Shown here: piece after piece, positions 53,375 through 61,950 of the stretch
Layout of the letters: each line of letters begins with the position of its first letter
Position numbering within the stretch: position 1 is the first letter of the stretch
Source of the DNA: Ovoidimarina sp038744785
GTDB taxonomy: Bacteria; Pseudomonadota; Alphaproteobacteria; Rhodobacterales; Rhodobacteraceae
Assembly: GCA_038744785.1 (NCBI GenBank)
Contig: JBCDLX010000008.1
Span: 105,682 to 169,681 of the forward strand
DNA length: 64,000 bases
Direction of reading: 5' to 3'
Position numbers and translations under genes: made by a program
The notes under the pieces: model-generated
The model's input: only the letters and a program-made list of their open reading frames with translations
Database searches by the model: none
Told to the model about the DNA's origin: nothing

Positions 53375-53401
53375 CGTCGAACCTGAAGCCTTTAGAAAAA
53401 G

Positions 53402-53432
53402 AAAAGGGCCGGCGGAAACGCTGGCCCTTTTT
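53402..53432. terminator. Bidirectional intrinsic terminator
   Basis: AAAAGGGCC and GGCCCTTTT form a long stem; inner GCG/CGC bases pair across a GAAA loop, with one G/T mismatch. A-run on the left and T-run on the right let it stop transcription of the BI-1 gene and of the convergent GNAT gene. Confidence 0.85.
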
Positions 53433-53493
53433 CCATGTGAACTTGTCAGAGTAGCGGTCAAAGGGTCGTCGTGCCCACCAGGGCGACACCGGA

Positions 53494-53988
53494 TCAGAGC
53501 ACGCGCACCATGCGGATCGCTGGGAAATCAATGCCCGGACGCAGGCCAACGGTGACATTGGCTTCAACGTCGAAGCCCATCGCCTCGTAGAAAGGGACGG
53601 CCGTGCGCGTGGCAAGGCAATCGAGCCGGGTAATCCCGGCAACCCGCGCTTCAGAGAACACTCCCATCATCACAAGACGCGCGATACCGCGGCGCAGATG
53701 CCGATGGTGCGTGACCACGTGCCGGATGTCGGCAATTGCTGGACCTTTGATCGATCGTGTCCAACCCCCAGCGCCCAGAATATTTCCGTCGCCATCCTCG
53801 GCCACATAGTACGTGCCGCTCGACAAAAGCGTCGGGTTCGCACGGCTGATGATAGGCAAGGCCAAAACCTGTACCGACGGCGGATAGCTGGATTTCAAGA
53901 GCTTCGTGTAGCTCTGGGACAAGAGGCGGTCCAAAGCGCCGGTGTCGGCGTCAGTCGCGATCCTAAGGGTGATGACAGGTGCCGTCAT
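53494..53988 (-). CDS. GNAT N-acetyltransferase
   Basis: 164 aa. ITLRIATDADTGALDRLL at the start, the acetyl-CoA loop HLRRGIARLVMMG (about 96-108) and the ATRTAVPFYEAMGF motif near 130-143. Related to small-molecule acetyltransferases with ADIRHVVTHH in the central strand. Substrate unknown. Confidence 0.85.
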   Translation of the reverse strand: MTAPVITLRIATDADTGALDRLLSQSYTKLLKSSYPPSVQVLALPIISRANPTLLSSGTYYVAEDGDGNILGAGGWTRSIKGPAIADIRHVVTHHRHLRRGIARLVMMGVFSEARVAGITRLDCLATRTAVPFYEAMGFDVEANVTVGLRPGIDFPAIRMVRVL

Positions 53989-54044
53989 AACAAGAGAACT
54001 AGGTCGAATGCCTTCCGGGGAAAGGCATCGTCCCGTTCCGCCCC

Positions 54045-54079
54045 GAAAAGAAAAGGACCACGCTCGAAGGTGTGGCCCC
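54045..54079 (-). terminator. Terminator of rpmG
   Basis: On the minus strand GGGCCAC...GTGGTCC forms a stem with a loop of about 10 bases, followed by TTTTCTTTT. It lies about 24 bases after the rpmG stop. Confidence 0.7.
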
Positions 54080-54102
54080 TAAACCCAAGAAAAGGAACGA
54101 TC

Positions 54103-54270
54103 TTACTTGATCTTGCCTTCCTTGTACTCGACGTGCTTGCGTGCAACCGGATCGTACTTTCGCACGCTCATCTTCTCGGTCATGGTGCGCGCATTCTTCT
54201 TAGTCACGTAGAAGTGGCCCGTGTCAGCGGTCGAGTTCAGGCGGATCTTGATCGTGGTGGGCTTCGCCAT
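54103..54270 (-). CDS. rpmG: 50S ribosomal protein L33
   Basis: 55 aa, typical L33 without zinc Cys pairs. MAKPTTIKIRLNSTADTGH opening and the YDPVARKHVEYKEGKIK C-terminus are diagnostic. GGGAGAAC precedes the ATG. Alone between a GNAT gene and a TerB protein; its own terminator follows. Confidence 0.97.
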   Translation of the reverse strand: MAKPTTIKIRLNSTADTGHFYVTKKNARTMTEKMSVRKYDPVARKHVEYKEGKIK

Positions 54271-54362
54271 CGTCGTTCTCCCGTCAGGGGTCCCGCAGGC
54301 CCCGTGAAATCCTTCGAAGCCCGCCTTTTACTGCTGCGCGCGGCCCTGTCAAGCGCGAAGCG

Positions 54363-55067
54363 TCAGCTTACTCCCATTGCGCGGTGCACGGCCTCTCGCG
54401 TGGCGTCCGACAGTCCGAGCGCTGCGGCCAATCCATCAAGATATGAGGCCTCTTGTTCCGTATCGACGCGCACGGCGGTCAGGGACATCGCATAGACCTG
54501 CGCCTTCATCGCGTCGCCCGTATCCATCGCCAGTGCGTGCAGGTCCAAAGGCTTTGCAAGTTCCTCCTCTACAAAGGCCCGTTCTTCCGGGTCGATCTGG
54601 CCAAGGTGTTCGAGGATGCGGGCCCGTTCGCCCTCGTCAATCTCGCCGTCGGCCTTGGCGGCCTGTATCATTGCGCGGATCATAAGCTTGGCATTCTCTT
54701 CCATGCCTTGGGTAGCTGCCGTGGTCCCCGTCAGCGTATCTAGCATCTGTCCAGCCTGTTCCGCACCAGCTGCCGCACCGCCATTGAGCGCCGCCAAGAG
54801 ACCACCAAAGCCCGCCATGGCCTGATCGCCCATCGCACCGGCCGTTCCGGTCCATTGCTCCATCATCTTCTGGACCCCGTCAGCGCCGCCCGGCACGCCC
54901 AGCCTTTCCATCATCTCGGTCATCTGGGCCTGCATGCCGGCCATCGCAGGATTGTCCTGCATAGCGGCCTGTATGCCGGCCATTCCGCCCATCTTCTTGT
55001 ATTGCTCAACACCCTTCGCAGCAGCGAAACCTGCGGCCAGCGTGGCCAACGTACGTACAAAGCTCAT
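54363..55067 (-). CDS. TerB-domain protein (DUF533-like)
   Basis: 234 aa. An N-terminal Ala/Gly/Met-rich segment with many MxxM repeats (30-110) precedes a TerB/DUF533 helical domain with IQAAKADGEIDEGERARI and LDGLAAALGLSDATREAV. Start 55067 has GGGAGAG upstream. Could be inner-membrane associated through its first 20 residues. Function unknown. Confidence 0.8.
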   Translation of the reverse strand: MSFVRTLATLAAGFAAAKGVEQYKKMGGMAGIQAAMQDNPAMAGMQAQMTEMMERLGVPGGADGVQKMMEQWTGTAGAMGDQAMAGFGGLLAALNGGAAAGAEQAGQMLDTLTGTTAATQGMEENAKLMIRAMIQAAKADGEIDEGERARILEHLGQIDPEERAFVEEELAKPLDLHALAMDTGDAMKAQVYAMSLTAVRVDTEQEASYLDGLAAALGLSDATREAVHRAMGVS

Positions 55068-55173
55068 GTCTACTCTCCCGAAAATCTGGTTCTGAATATC
55101 CGCGTCAGACACGCCGAGTGTAACACCTCTTTGGGAGCGCAGCGGATTTTGAGGGCGAAGCAACGAAATATTT

Positions 55174-55550
55174 GGTGCGCGGAGGGCCTGTAAGCCGGAT
55201 TCTGTCAACGGGCCGAAGCCCGATGGATGACCATTCCTCTCGTCCCGCCGTTGCCGACGGGCTTTAGCTGCCAACCCGGGACCCGAACCGAAGCCGTCCA
55301 TGGGGGTCCCCTATTCGGCATTGCTCCCGGTGGGGCTTGCCTTGCCACCCCTGTTGCCAGGGGCGCGGTGGGCTCTTACCCCACCGTTTCACCCTTACCC
55401 CGAAACCGGGGCGGTCTGTTCTCTGTGGCGCTTTCCGTCGGGTTGCCCCGCCCGGGCGTTACCCGGCACCGTCGCTTCGTGGAGTCCGGACTTTCCTCCT
55501 CCAGATCGGCTGGCGCCGTCCGGAAGCGGCCATCCGGCCCCCCGCGCGCC
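55174..55550 (-). ncRNA. rnpB: RNase P RNA
   Basis: The minus strand carries the P4 5' part GGAGGAAAGTCCGGACTCC and the 3' end AATCCGGCTTACAGGCCC, conserved in bacterial RNase P. The P1 helix can be closed by GCGCGGGGGGCC (5' end, about 55547-55536) with GGCCCTCCGCGC (3' end, about 55188-55177), so the ends are about 55550 and 55174; about 375 nt. Processes 5' leaders of tRNAs. It starts only about 8 bases after the amidase stop codon, so may be cotranscribed. Confidence 0.95.
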
Positions 55551-55557
55551 AGCCGAC

Positions 55558-56244
55558 CTAAGCCTCTTGGACGTCCCGGTCAACGCCGAAGCGCGCAGCA
55601 AGTCCGGCGGCCAGGGCACGATCTTCATCGGATAAGGGTCCGCTGGCTTCTGGCCTGAAGCGGGCGCGAAATGCCGAAAGCAGGATTTCGGGATCGGTGA
55701 TGTCCGGGTAGCCGAAGCATTGTAGATCACGCTGGAAATCGCCCGGTGTGCATACATCTGGCCAGATCGCGCGCCCCTGTGCTGCTAAACGTCGCCACGG
55801 AAAGAACGGCCCCGGGTCGGACTTGCGGCCAGGCGCCATGTCCTGATGTCCGATCACACCGTCCGGGCCGATATCCCAGCGGGCCATGATGCCATCCAAC
55901 AGGATTTCAAGCGCCGCCATCTGCGCGTCCGCGAACGGCCCGGACCCGTCATTATCAAGCTCAATCCCGATCGAGGCCGAGTTCACATCATGGCATCCCT
56001 GCCACGATCCCGCACCTGCGTGCCAGGCGCGCATCGCCTCATCGACAAGCGCGTACACCGTCCCATCGTCGTCGATGAGGTAGTGGGCGGATACTTCTGC
56101 CGCCGGATCGCAAAGCCGATCCAACGCGGCTTCTGCGCTTTTCATGGCCGTGAAGTGCAGCACAATGAGCCTCGGCACCGCCCCTTCGCGGCGCTGCCCG
56201 AAATTCGGCGAAGGGTGGCTGAGCCGCCCGATCGGGGTCGTCAC
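55558..56244 (-). CDS. N-acetylmuramoyl-L-alanine amidase, AmpD type
   Basis: 228 aa. Zinc His in LIVLHFTAM, the VSAHYLIDDDGTVYALV strand, and GHQDMAPGRKSDPGPFFPW (metal His and loop) define Amidase_2. No signal peptide, so cytosolic muropeptide recycling (AmpD-like) is likely. The start overlaps the stop of the excalibur-protein gene by 4 bp; its stop is next to rnpB. Confidence 0.93.
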   Translation of the reverse strand: MTTPIGRLSHPSPNFGQRREGAVPRLIVLHFTAMKSAEAALDRLCDPAAEVSAHYLIDDDGTVYALVDEAMRAWHAGAGSWQGCHDVNSASIGIELDNDGSGPFADAQMAALEILLDGIMARWDIGPDGVIGHQDMAPGRKSDPGPFFPWRRLAAQGRAIWPDVCTPGDFQRDLQCFGYPDITDPEILLSAFRARFRPEASGPLSDEDRALAAGLAARFGVDRDVQEA

Positions 56245-56936
56245 TGTCCGATGGCCGTCAGGGCTTCAGTTGCGATGGCACCCGCATCGCCTTGCCGCCC
56301 GGCGCCACCGCGCGCTGCGCGGAACGGCTCGGGGTTCCAGCTGCAGGCAAACCCGTCCCCATCAGGGTCGAGCCCCTCACGGTCCCTCGACGGGCCGCCT
56401 CCAGCCAAGAACGCCTGCTGTGCCCGGTCCGGCGAGTTGTAGCGCGCGCAATTGCGCGCCGAGCGCGATTGCGATGCGCCGACCCGGCTGTAAACCGGTT
56501 GTCCCACAGCATTGGTCGTGGCCAGCGCATACTCTACGATGTTTGGCCCTGAGGCTCCCGACCGCGTCGGCAGCGCCTGCGGTTCGATCACCACCCGCGC
56601 CTCACGCTGGCGGGCGATGCGCTCGGCATCGCTTTCAATCGTCTCGCGCCCCGAAACCGCATTGAACTCTTGCTCGTCCGATATACCGGGATTGTTCAAA
56701 TCGACAGGCGCCCCGGTTGCCACTGTGACCGGCCGAGGTCCCGTCGCCACAGTCCCAGTCGTCTCGCTAGAGACCACAGGTCCCGTGACCAGCGGCTGGC
56801 CGGCCAGTTCCGCCTCACGTGCGGCCTGATAATCGGCGTAGCTTCCAAACCCGATTCCTGCGGCGGAATCGGGAACCGAGGGGGCGCAGGCAGCAAGTGC
56901 TGCAAGACCCAGGCAGATCGGGATAACACGTTTCAT
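56241..56936 (-). CDS. Excalibur-domain lipoprotein
   Basis: 231 aa. Lipobox CLGLAALAAC near residue 16, variable linker, and a C-terminal excalibur calcium-binding motif DPDGDGFACSWNP (about 200). Located in the envelope; role unknown. Coupled to the amidase gene, which suggests a cell-wall link. Confidence 0.8.
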   Translation of the reverse strand: MKRVIPICLGLAALAACAPSVPDSAAGIGFGSYADYQAAREAELAGQPLVTGPVVSSETTGTVATGPRPVTVATGAPVDLNNPGISDEQEFNAVSGRETIESDAERIARQREARVVIEPQALPTRSGASGPNIVEYALATTNAVGQPVYSRVGASQSRSARNCARYNSPDRAQQAFLAGGGPSRDREGLDPDGDGFACSWNPEPFRAARGGAGRQGDAGAIATEALTAIGQ

Positions 56937-56947
56937 GGGGTTCTGAA

Positions 56948-58429
56948 TTACCACCATTTTGACGGCTTGGAAACAAACCCGGCCGCTGTTTCCAGCGCCT
57001 GCGCAGTATTCAGCAGATCAGCCTCGTCCCAGGGGCGCCCGATCAACTGAAGCCCAAGCGGCAGCCCCTGTGGATCGAGGCCTGTGGGCACCGCGATCCC
57101 GGGCAGTCCGGCAAGGTTCACCGTGACCGTAAAGACGTCGTTGAGGTACATCTGCACCGGATCGTCCTGCGGCATCCCCAGGGGAAACGCGGCCGATGGC
57201 GTCGCAGGGGTCAAAATCGCGTCGACCCCTTCCGCGAAAACCTTCTCAAAGTCCCGTTTGATCAGCGCGCGCACCTTGCGGGCACGGTTGTAATACGCGT
57301 CGTAGAACCCCGCCGACAGCACGTAGGTTCCGATCATGACCCGGCGCTTCACCTCGTCCCCGAACCCTTCGGCGCGCGTTTTTTCATACATCTCGGTCAC
57401 GCCGTCGCCTTGGGCCAGCTTTGCACGGTGGCCGTACCGGACCCCGTCGTAGCGAGCGAGGTTTGACGAAGCCTCCGCTGGCGCAACCACGTAATAAGCG
57501 GGCAAGGCGTATTTTGTGTGCGGCAACGAGATGTCGACGATTCTCGCACCGGCATCTTCCAGCATCTTGCGGCCTTCGCTCCACAGCGCTTCGATTTCAT
57601 CGGGCATTCCGTCCATGCGGTACTCGCGGGGGATGCCGATGGTCTTTCCACGGATGTCACCGGTAAGCGCTGCCTCGAAATCGGGGAGCGAAAGGTCGGC
57701 AGAGGTCGAATCCATCGGATCATGCCCGGCCATCGCCTGAAGCATGATCGCCGCGTCCCGCACCGATTTTGTCATCGGTCCAGCCTGATCCAGAGATGAC
57801 GCGAACGCCACGATGCCCCAGCGCGACACGCGACCATAGGTGGGCTTCAGGCCGGTGATGCCGACAAACGCCGCCGGCTGACGGATCGAGCCGCCGGTGT
57901 CCGTGCCAAGTGCCGCAAGGCAAAGATCGGCAGCAACCGCCGAGGCAGACCCACCGGATGATCCCCCCGGCGTTAGCGCCACGTCATCATTTCCGCGCCG
58001 CCACGGGTTCACCACGTTTCCATAGACGCTTGTTTCGTTTGAAGAGCCCATCGCGAACTCATCCATGTTGAGCTTGCCGAGCATAATGGAACCCGCGTCG
58101 AAAAGCTGGCGGGTGACAGTCGATTCGTACTCGGGCCGGAACCCTTCAAGGATGCCGGAACCGGCCTGGCCTGGGACGCCCTTGGTGCAAAAGAGGTCTT
58201 TCACACCGATTGGGATACCGCACATCGCCGGGGCGTCGCCCGTCGCAAGCCGCGCATCGGCGGCCTTTGCCTGGTCAAGCGCAAGCTCCGGCGTGTTGTG
58301 AACAAAAGCGTTCAGCGCCCCTGCCCCGTCGATTGCGGAAAGACAGGTTTCGGTCAGTTCGACCGCCGTCACGTCACCAGCGCGCAGGGCGTCGCGTGCC
58401 TTTGAAATCGTGAATTCGTTCAGGCTCAT
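56948..58429 (-). CDS. gatA: Aspartyl/glutamyl-tRNA amidotransferase subunit A
   Basis: 493 aa amidase. Catalytic Lys in PIGVKDLFCTKG, Ser-cisSer-Lys triad completed by TPGGSSGGSASAVAA and GTDTGGSIRQPA. With GatB/C converts Glu-tRNAGln (or Asp-tRNAAsn). Overlaps gatC by 4 bp. Confidence 0.97.
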   Translation of the reverse strand: MSLNEFTISKARDALRAGDVTAVELTETCLSAIDGAGALNAFVHNTPELALDQAKAADARLATGDAPAMCGIPIGVKDLFCTKGVPGQAGSGILEGFRPEYESTVTRQLFDAGSIMLGKLNMDEFAMGSSNETSVYGNVVNPWRRGNDDVALTPGGSSGGSASAVAADLCLAALGTDTGGSIRQPAAFVGITGLKPTYGRVSRWGIVAFASSLDQAGPMTKSVRDAAIMLQAMAGHDPMDSTSADLSLPDFEAALTGDIRGKTIGIPREYRMDGMPDEIEALWSEGRKMLEDAGARIVDISLPHTKYALPAYYVVAPAEASSNLARYDGVRYGHRAKLAQGDGVTEMYEKTRAEGFGDEVKRRVMIGTYVLSAGFYDAYYNRARKVRALIKRDFEKVFAEGVDAILTPATPSAAFPLGMPQDDPVQMYLNDVFTVTVNLAGLPGIAVPTGLDPQGLPLGLQLIGRPWDEADLLNTAQALETAAGFVSKPSKWW

Positions 58430-58713
58430 TCGACCACCTTCGGCACCGCAAAGAAGCCTTCGCGTGCATCGGGGGCGTTGGACAGTATCTTGTCCGGCAT
58501 GTCGCCCGTCGTCACGACATCCTCACGGCGCTTAAGCCGCATCGGTGTCACAGATGTCATCGGTTCGACCCCCTCGACATCGACCTCATTCAATTGCTCG
58601 ATGAAGCTTAGGCAGGCGTTAAATTCGCGGGCCATCGCTGGAAGGTCTTCGTCTTCAACCTTTATCCGGGCAAGCTTTGCGACCCGGCGCGCGGTTTCCG
58701 TGTCTATCGACAT
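58426..58713 (-). CDS. gatC: Aspartyl/glutamyl-tRNA amidotransferase subunit C
   Basis: 95 aa. VAKLARIKVEDEDLPAMAREFNACLSFIEQLNEVD followed by the MTSVTPMRLKRREDVVT belt is the GatC pattern. GAGG lies 7 bases upstream of the ATG. First gene of the gatCA pair; gatB is not in the window. Confidence 0.95.
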   Translation of the reverse strand: MSIDTETARRVAKLARIKVEDEDLPAMAREFNACLSFIEQLNEVDVEGVEPMTSVTPMRLKRREDVVTTGDMPDKILSNAPDAREGFFAVPKVVE

Positions 58714-58745
58714 TCGGGTGCCTCGTTCATGCGTCCGGAACGGCT

Positions 58746-59408
58746 TTACTCAAGCGTCCGGGCGCCCGCAACCATATGGCGGCGGTAAACCTCGATCATC
58801 CAGCCCAGCATGATGCCGTTTAGGATATGCCACCACAGGTGCGTGCCCATCGGGATCACATCGCAAAGTGGTTCGTCGATCGACCGCAGCGTCAGCGACA
58901 GGCAAAGGATCGCCGCCCCGATCAAAAGACCCTGCCCCGTCTCGGGCGCGCGTCTGCGCAGCAAGAACCCGTAAACCCCGATCAAAAGCGCTACCGGCCA
59001 GTAGCCCGCAGAGATGGTGAAGAACGGAAGCGAAGAGAATACTGGCACCGCCGCCGCCGCGTAAGGCACAAATCCCGCCGTTCCAAGGGCCGCGACCCAA
59101 ACGGGCCAGCGCCAGAAATGTCGGTTCGCGGCAAATATGTAGACCAGTATGAATATCCCGATTGGCGCGACGTCAGCGAGCGCCGCCCAGGCCGTGGCGT
59201 GTGTGTGAAAAAGGTAGGACCCAACCCCAATTGCCGCGAGGACAATGCACATCAGCTCTGCCAACGGCATCCCCTGCCCTCTGACACGCCGCCACATGAG
59301 GAAAGCGGCGATCAGAAACGCGGCATTCGTCACTGCGTTCAGGGGTTCGGACCAATACGTGAAATCGATCCGCTCGCAGTACCCATCGAATTGTTCGGCC
59401 CAATTCAC
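58746..59408 (-). CDS. Ceramidase-domain membrane protein
   Basis: 220 aa, about seven membrane helices. YCER..FTYWSEPLNAVTNA at the N-terminus, SYLFHTHAT (metal Ser/His) and DEPLCDVIPMGTHLWWHIL (Asp/His) are the CREST/alkaline-ceramidase signature. May act on sphingolipid-like or other amides in the membrane; bacterial substrate unproven. Confidence 0.88.
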   Translation of the reverse strand: MNWAEQFDGYCERIDFTYWSEPLNAVTNAAFLIAAFLMWRRVRGQGMPLAELMCIVLAAIGVGSYLFHTHATAWAALADVAPIGIFILVYIFAANRHFWRWPVWVAALGTAGFVPYAAAAVPVFSSLPFFTISAGYWPVALLIGVYGFLLRRRAPETGQGLLIGAAILCLSLTLRSIDEPLCDVIPMGTHLWWHILNGIMLGWMIEVYRRHMVAGARTLE

Positions 59409-59461
59409 GTGACTGTCGTTCCGCGATTGATATGGTTCCCGTGACAGATAGGGAGGTCATC

Positions 59462-60154
59462 ATGAAAATCACTTGGCTCGGCCACGCAGGGTTCCGTATC
59501 GAGATCGAAGATCAGGTTCTGCTGATCGACCCTTGGATGACCGGAAATCCAGTGTTTCCTGAAGACCGCAAGGCCGAAGCCGTCGCTGGGGCCACTCAAA
59601 TCCTCGTGACGCATGGGCATTTTGACCACGTTGGCGATGTGGTCGATCTGGCAAAAACTGCGGGTATTCCGGTGGTTGGCCAATACGACCTGGTCTCGTG
59701 GTGGGCGGACACCGAAGGCATAGAAGGGGTGCCATTTCACAAGGGCGGAACGGTGTCTTTGGGCGATGTCACCGCGACAATGGTTCCAGCGTCGCATTCG
59801 TCCTCGCTTCCGAATGAGGCTGGCCCAATCTATGCAGGCACGGCCGTCGGCTTCGTTGTGCGTGGTGAAGGTCGCACGATCTACGTCTCAGGGGACACCG
59901 ACATTATGGCCGATATGGCCTGGATGGGCGAATACTACGCGCCAGATATCGGGATCCTGTGCGCTGGCGGGCACTTTACAATGGATATGAAGGCCGCGGC
60001 TTGGGCGGCCAACAAGTACTTCGATTTCAAGACGGTTATTCCGTGCCACTACAAAACGTTCCCGCTTTTGGCGCAGGACGCCGATGCTTTGCGTGCCGGC
60101 CTGCCAGATGTTGAGGTGATCGAACCCGAGGTTCTGCAGTCCATTGAACTTTAG
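59462..60154 (+). CDS. UPF0173 metal-dependent hydrolase
   Basis: 230 aa beta-lactamase-fold protein. LGHAGFRIE start, VTHGHFDHVGDV (HxHxDH metal motif), GDTDIMADMAW and the VIPCHYKTFP end are the family marks. GGGAGG lies upstream of ATG 59462. Reaction unknown. Confidence 0.92.
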   Translation: MKITWLGHAGFRIEIEDQVLLIDPWMTGNPVFPEDRKAEAVAGATQILVTHGHFDHVGDVVDLAKTAGIPVVGQYDLVSWWADTEGIEGVPFHKGGTVSLGDVTATMVPASHSSSLPNEAGPIYAGTAVGFVVRGEGRTIYVSGDTDIMADMAWMGEYYAPDIGILCAGGHFTMDMKAAAWAANKYFDFKTVIPCHYKTFPLLAQDADALRAGLPDVEVIEPEVLQSIEL

Positions 60155-60294
60155 GCGAGCGGCCGCCGAACCCGCATCTTGCTTTCAAGAAAGCGTACCA
60201 GTGCAAAGCCAATGGCCCCTTCGGCAACCGCAAAACCCGCGATCTCGATCAGATCGCGGGCAAAGGGAATCAGAAGTAACTCATAAAATGTCAT
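60151..60294 (-). CDS. 47-residue membrane protein candidate
   Basis: Open frame on the minus strand that overlaps the UPF0173 stop by 4 bases. One hydrophobic helix (IEIAGFAVAEGAIGFALV, about 16-33) and a basic C-terminus (KMRVRRPLA), as in small inner-membrane proteins. The start lacks a strong ribosome-binding site, so coding is moderate only. Confidence 0.45.
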   Translation of the reverse strand: MTFYELLLIPFARDLIEIAGFAVAEGAIGFALVRFLESKMRVRRPLA

Positions 60295-60652
60295 ACTTGG
60301 CACCGGTCTTCTCTTGATTGGATCAATCTAGCGGCAGGATTCGGCGGCAATTGGCCCTGGCCAAGGTATTTCCGGGCGGGTTTGAGGCACGTGAGCGCGC
60401 GGCAGCCGGGCTGCGAAGATCCCGCCCCAATCCCGGCGACAGTCGGTTTTCCCAAGTTTTCGACGTTTTGGGCCGGTCTTTGGCGCTTGCTGGCAGATTA
60501 AAAGATGGTTCAAAGATGGGTATTCGTAGACACCTTGGCCAACTGTAGGCTAGGTCAGTGTGTCAACCAGTCTCACGCTGCCAGAGATCACGCCCCCCTT
60601 GGAATTGCAGCGTCAAAGGCTTAGTTTTCCGGTCAGAGGAACGGAGACCCCG
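60295..60652. other. Intergenic region before the A-type Fe-S carrier
   Basis: About 358 bp. No convincing ORF on either strand and no hairpin-T-run terminator seen. It should hold the promoter for the Fe-S carrier gene; no operator consensus such as an Iron-Rhodo-box or IscR site could be assigned with confidence. Confidence 0.4.
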
Positions 60653-61030
60653 ATGTTCGGCATACCTGGCAAGCAAGCAGTATCCCTGACACCGCGCGCG
60701 GCGGCTCAGATCGCAAAGCTCATGAATAAGGATGGCCACCAAGGGCTTCGGATTGGTGTCAAGAAAGGCGGATGCGCAGGCATGGAATACACCATGGACT
60801 ACGCCGCCGAGATCGACCCCAATGACGAGACAGTTGAACAGGACGGCGCCCGCGTGATGATTGCGCCGATGGCGCAGATGTTTCTGTTCGGTACTGAGAT
60901 CGACTATGAAGTGTCGCTTCTAGAATCCGGCTTTAAGTTCAAGAACCCCAACGTGGCTGATGCCTGCGGTTGTGGTGAATCGATCAAATTCAAGGACGTC
61001 GAAGAGCTCGCGGCGGAACGCGGGACCTGA
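60653..61030 (+). CDS. A-type iron-sulfur carrier (HesB/IscA/SufA)
   Basis: 125 aa. The three ligand Cys are in GGCAGMEYT and ACGCGESIKF. LTPRAAAQIAKLM and FLFGTEIDYEV are standard. GGAG 9 bases before ATG 60653. Carries Fe-S clusters to apo-proteins; whether SufA- or ErpA-type is not certain because no suf genes are adjacent. Confidence 0.93.
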   Translation: MFGIPGKQAVSLTPRAAAQIAKLMNKDGHQGLRIGVKKGGCAGMEYTMDYAAEIDPNDETVEQDGARVMIAPMAQMFLFGTEIDYEVSLLESGFKFKNPNVADACGCGESIKFKDVEELAAERGT

Positions 61031-61191
61031 CACGTCTCGACCGCAGCAGCCCCCCGCCGCGCGGGACCCGGGCGACTTGGCACGACATCCCCCTACCATA
61101 GCTTTGACACGCGAAGGTGTGGGCAAGCTTTCTTGACCTTGGTCTGACCGCTTGCGACAGGGAAGGAACAGGTTTGGTTTCGGAGAACGGG

Positions 61192-61950
61192 ATGCGGCGG
61201 AAACTGGCGGCAGGCAATTGGAAAATGAACGGTGACGGATCCGCACTGGGTGAGGTCACGACGCTTATGGAGCGCTTCCCTACCCCACAGAGCGAGCTTC
61301 TGATCTGCCCGCCGGCGACATTGATCGCGCGGATGGCGGGAATTGCGGATGGGAATGCGCTGATGGTTGGCGGTCAGGATTGTCATCAAGACCCATCCGG
61401 CGCGCATACCGGTGACATCGCAGCCGCGATGCTGGCCGAGGCCGGGGCAGCCTATGTGATCCTTGGTCATTCAGAACGCCGCGCGGATCACGGTGAAACG
61501 GACGCCCTGATCGCGGCAAAGACGCGCGCGGCCTGGGACGCCGGGTTGACCGCTGTTGTTTGTGTCGGAGAGAAGCTGGAAGAGCGCGAGGCGGGGCGCA
61601 CGCTTGAGGTCACGGGCGGCCAACTCGAGGGATCGGTTCCCAACGGAGCGAGCCCCGAGCGTCTTGTCATTGCCTATGAGCCCGTATGGGCGATTGGAAC
61701 GGGAAAGGTCCCGACCCTTACGGAGATCGGCGAGGTGCACGAGTTTTTGCGTTCCGAACTGGCTGAGCGTTTTGGGGAACCTGTGGCACAGGGGGTCCGG
61801 CTTCTCTACGGAGGCTCGGTGAAGCCTGGCAATGCGGCAGAAATATTCGCGGTTGCGGATGTGGACGGCGCACTGGTGGGTGGTGCGTCCCTGAAGGCGG
61901 CCGATTTCGGCGGGATCGTCGCGGCGCTCGACGCATCCGGAGATGGCTGA
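61192..61950 (+). CDS. tpiA: Triosephosphate isomerase
   Basis: 252 aa. Catalytic Lys in GNWKMNG (K11), His in LGHSERR (H93), Glu in YEPVWAIGTGK (E163), phosphate loop YGGSVKPGN. Interconverts glyceraldehyde-3-phosphate and dihydroxyacetone phosphate. CGGAG upstream of ATG 61192; earlier in-frame starts lack it. Overlaps the iron permease gene by 8 bases. Confidence 0.97.
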   Translation: MRRKLAAGNWKMNGDGSALGEVTTLMERFPTPQSELLICPPATLIARMAGIADGNALMVGGQDCHQDPSGAHTGDIAAAMLAEAGAAYVILGHSERRADHGETDALIAAKTRAAWDAGLTAVVCVGEKLEEREAGRTLEVTGGQLEGSVPNGASPERLVIAYEPVWAIGTGKVPTLTEIGEVHEFLRSELAERFGEPVAQGVRLLYGGSVKPGNAAEIFAVADVDGALVGGASLKAADFGGIVAALDASGDG

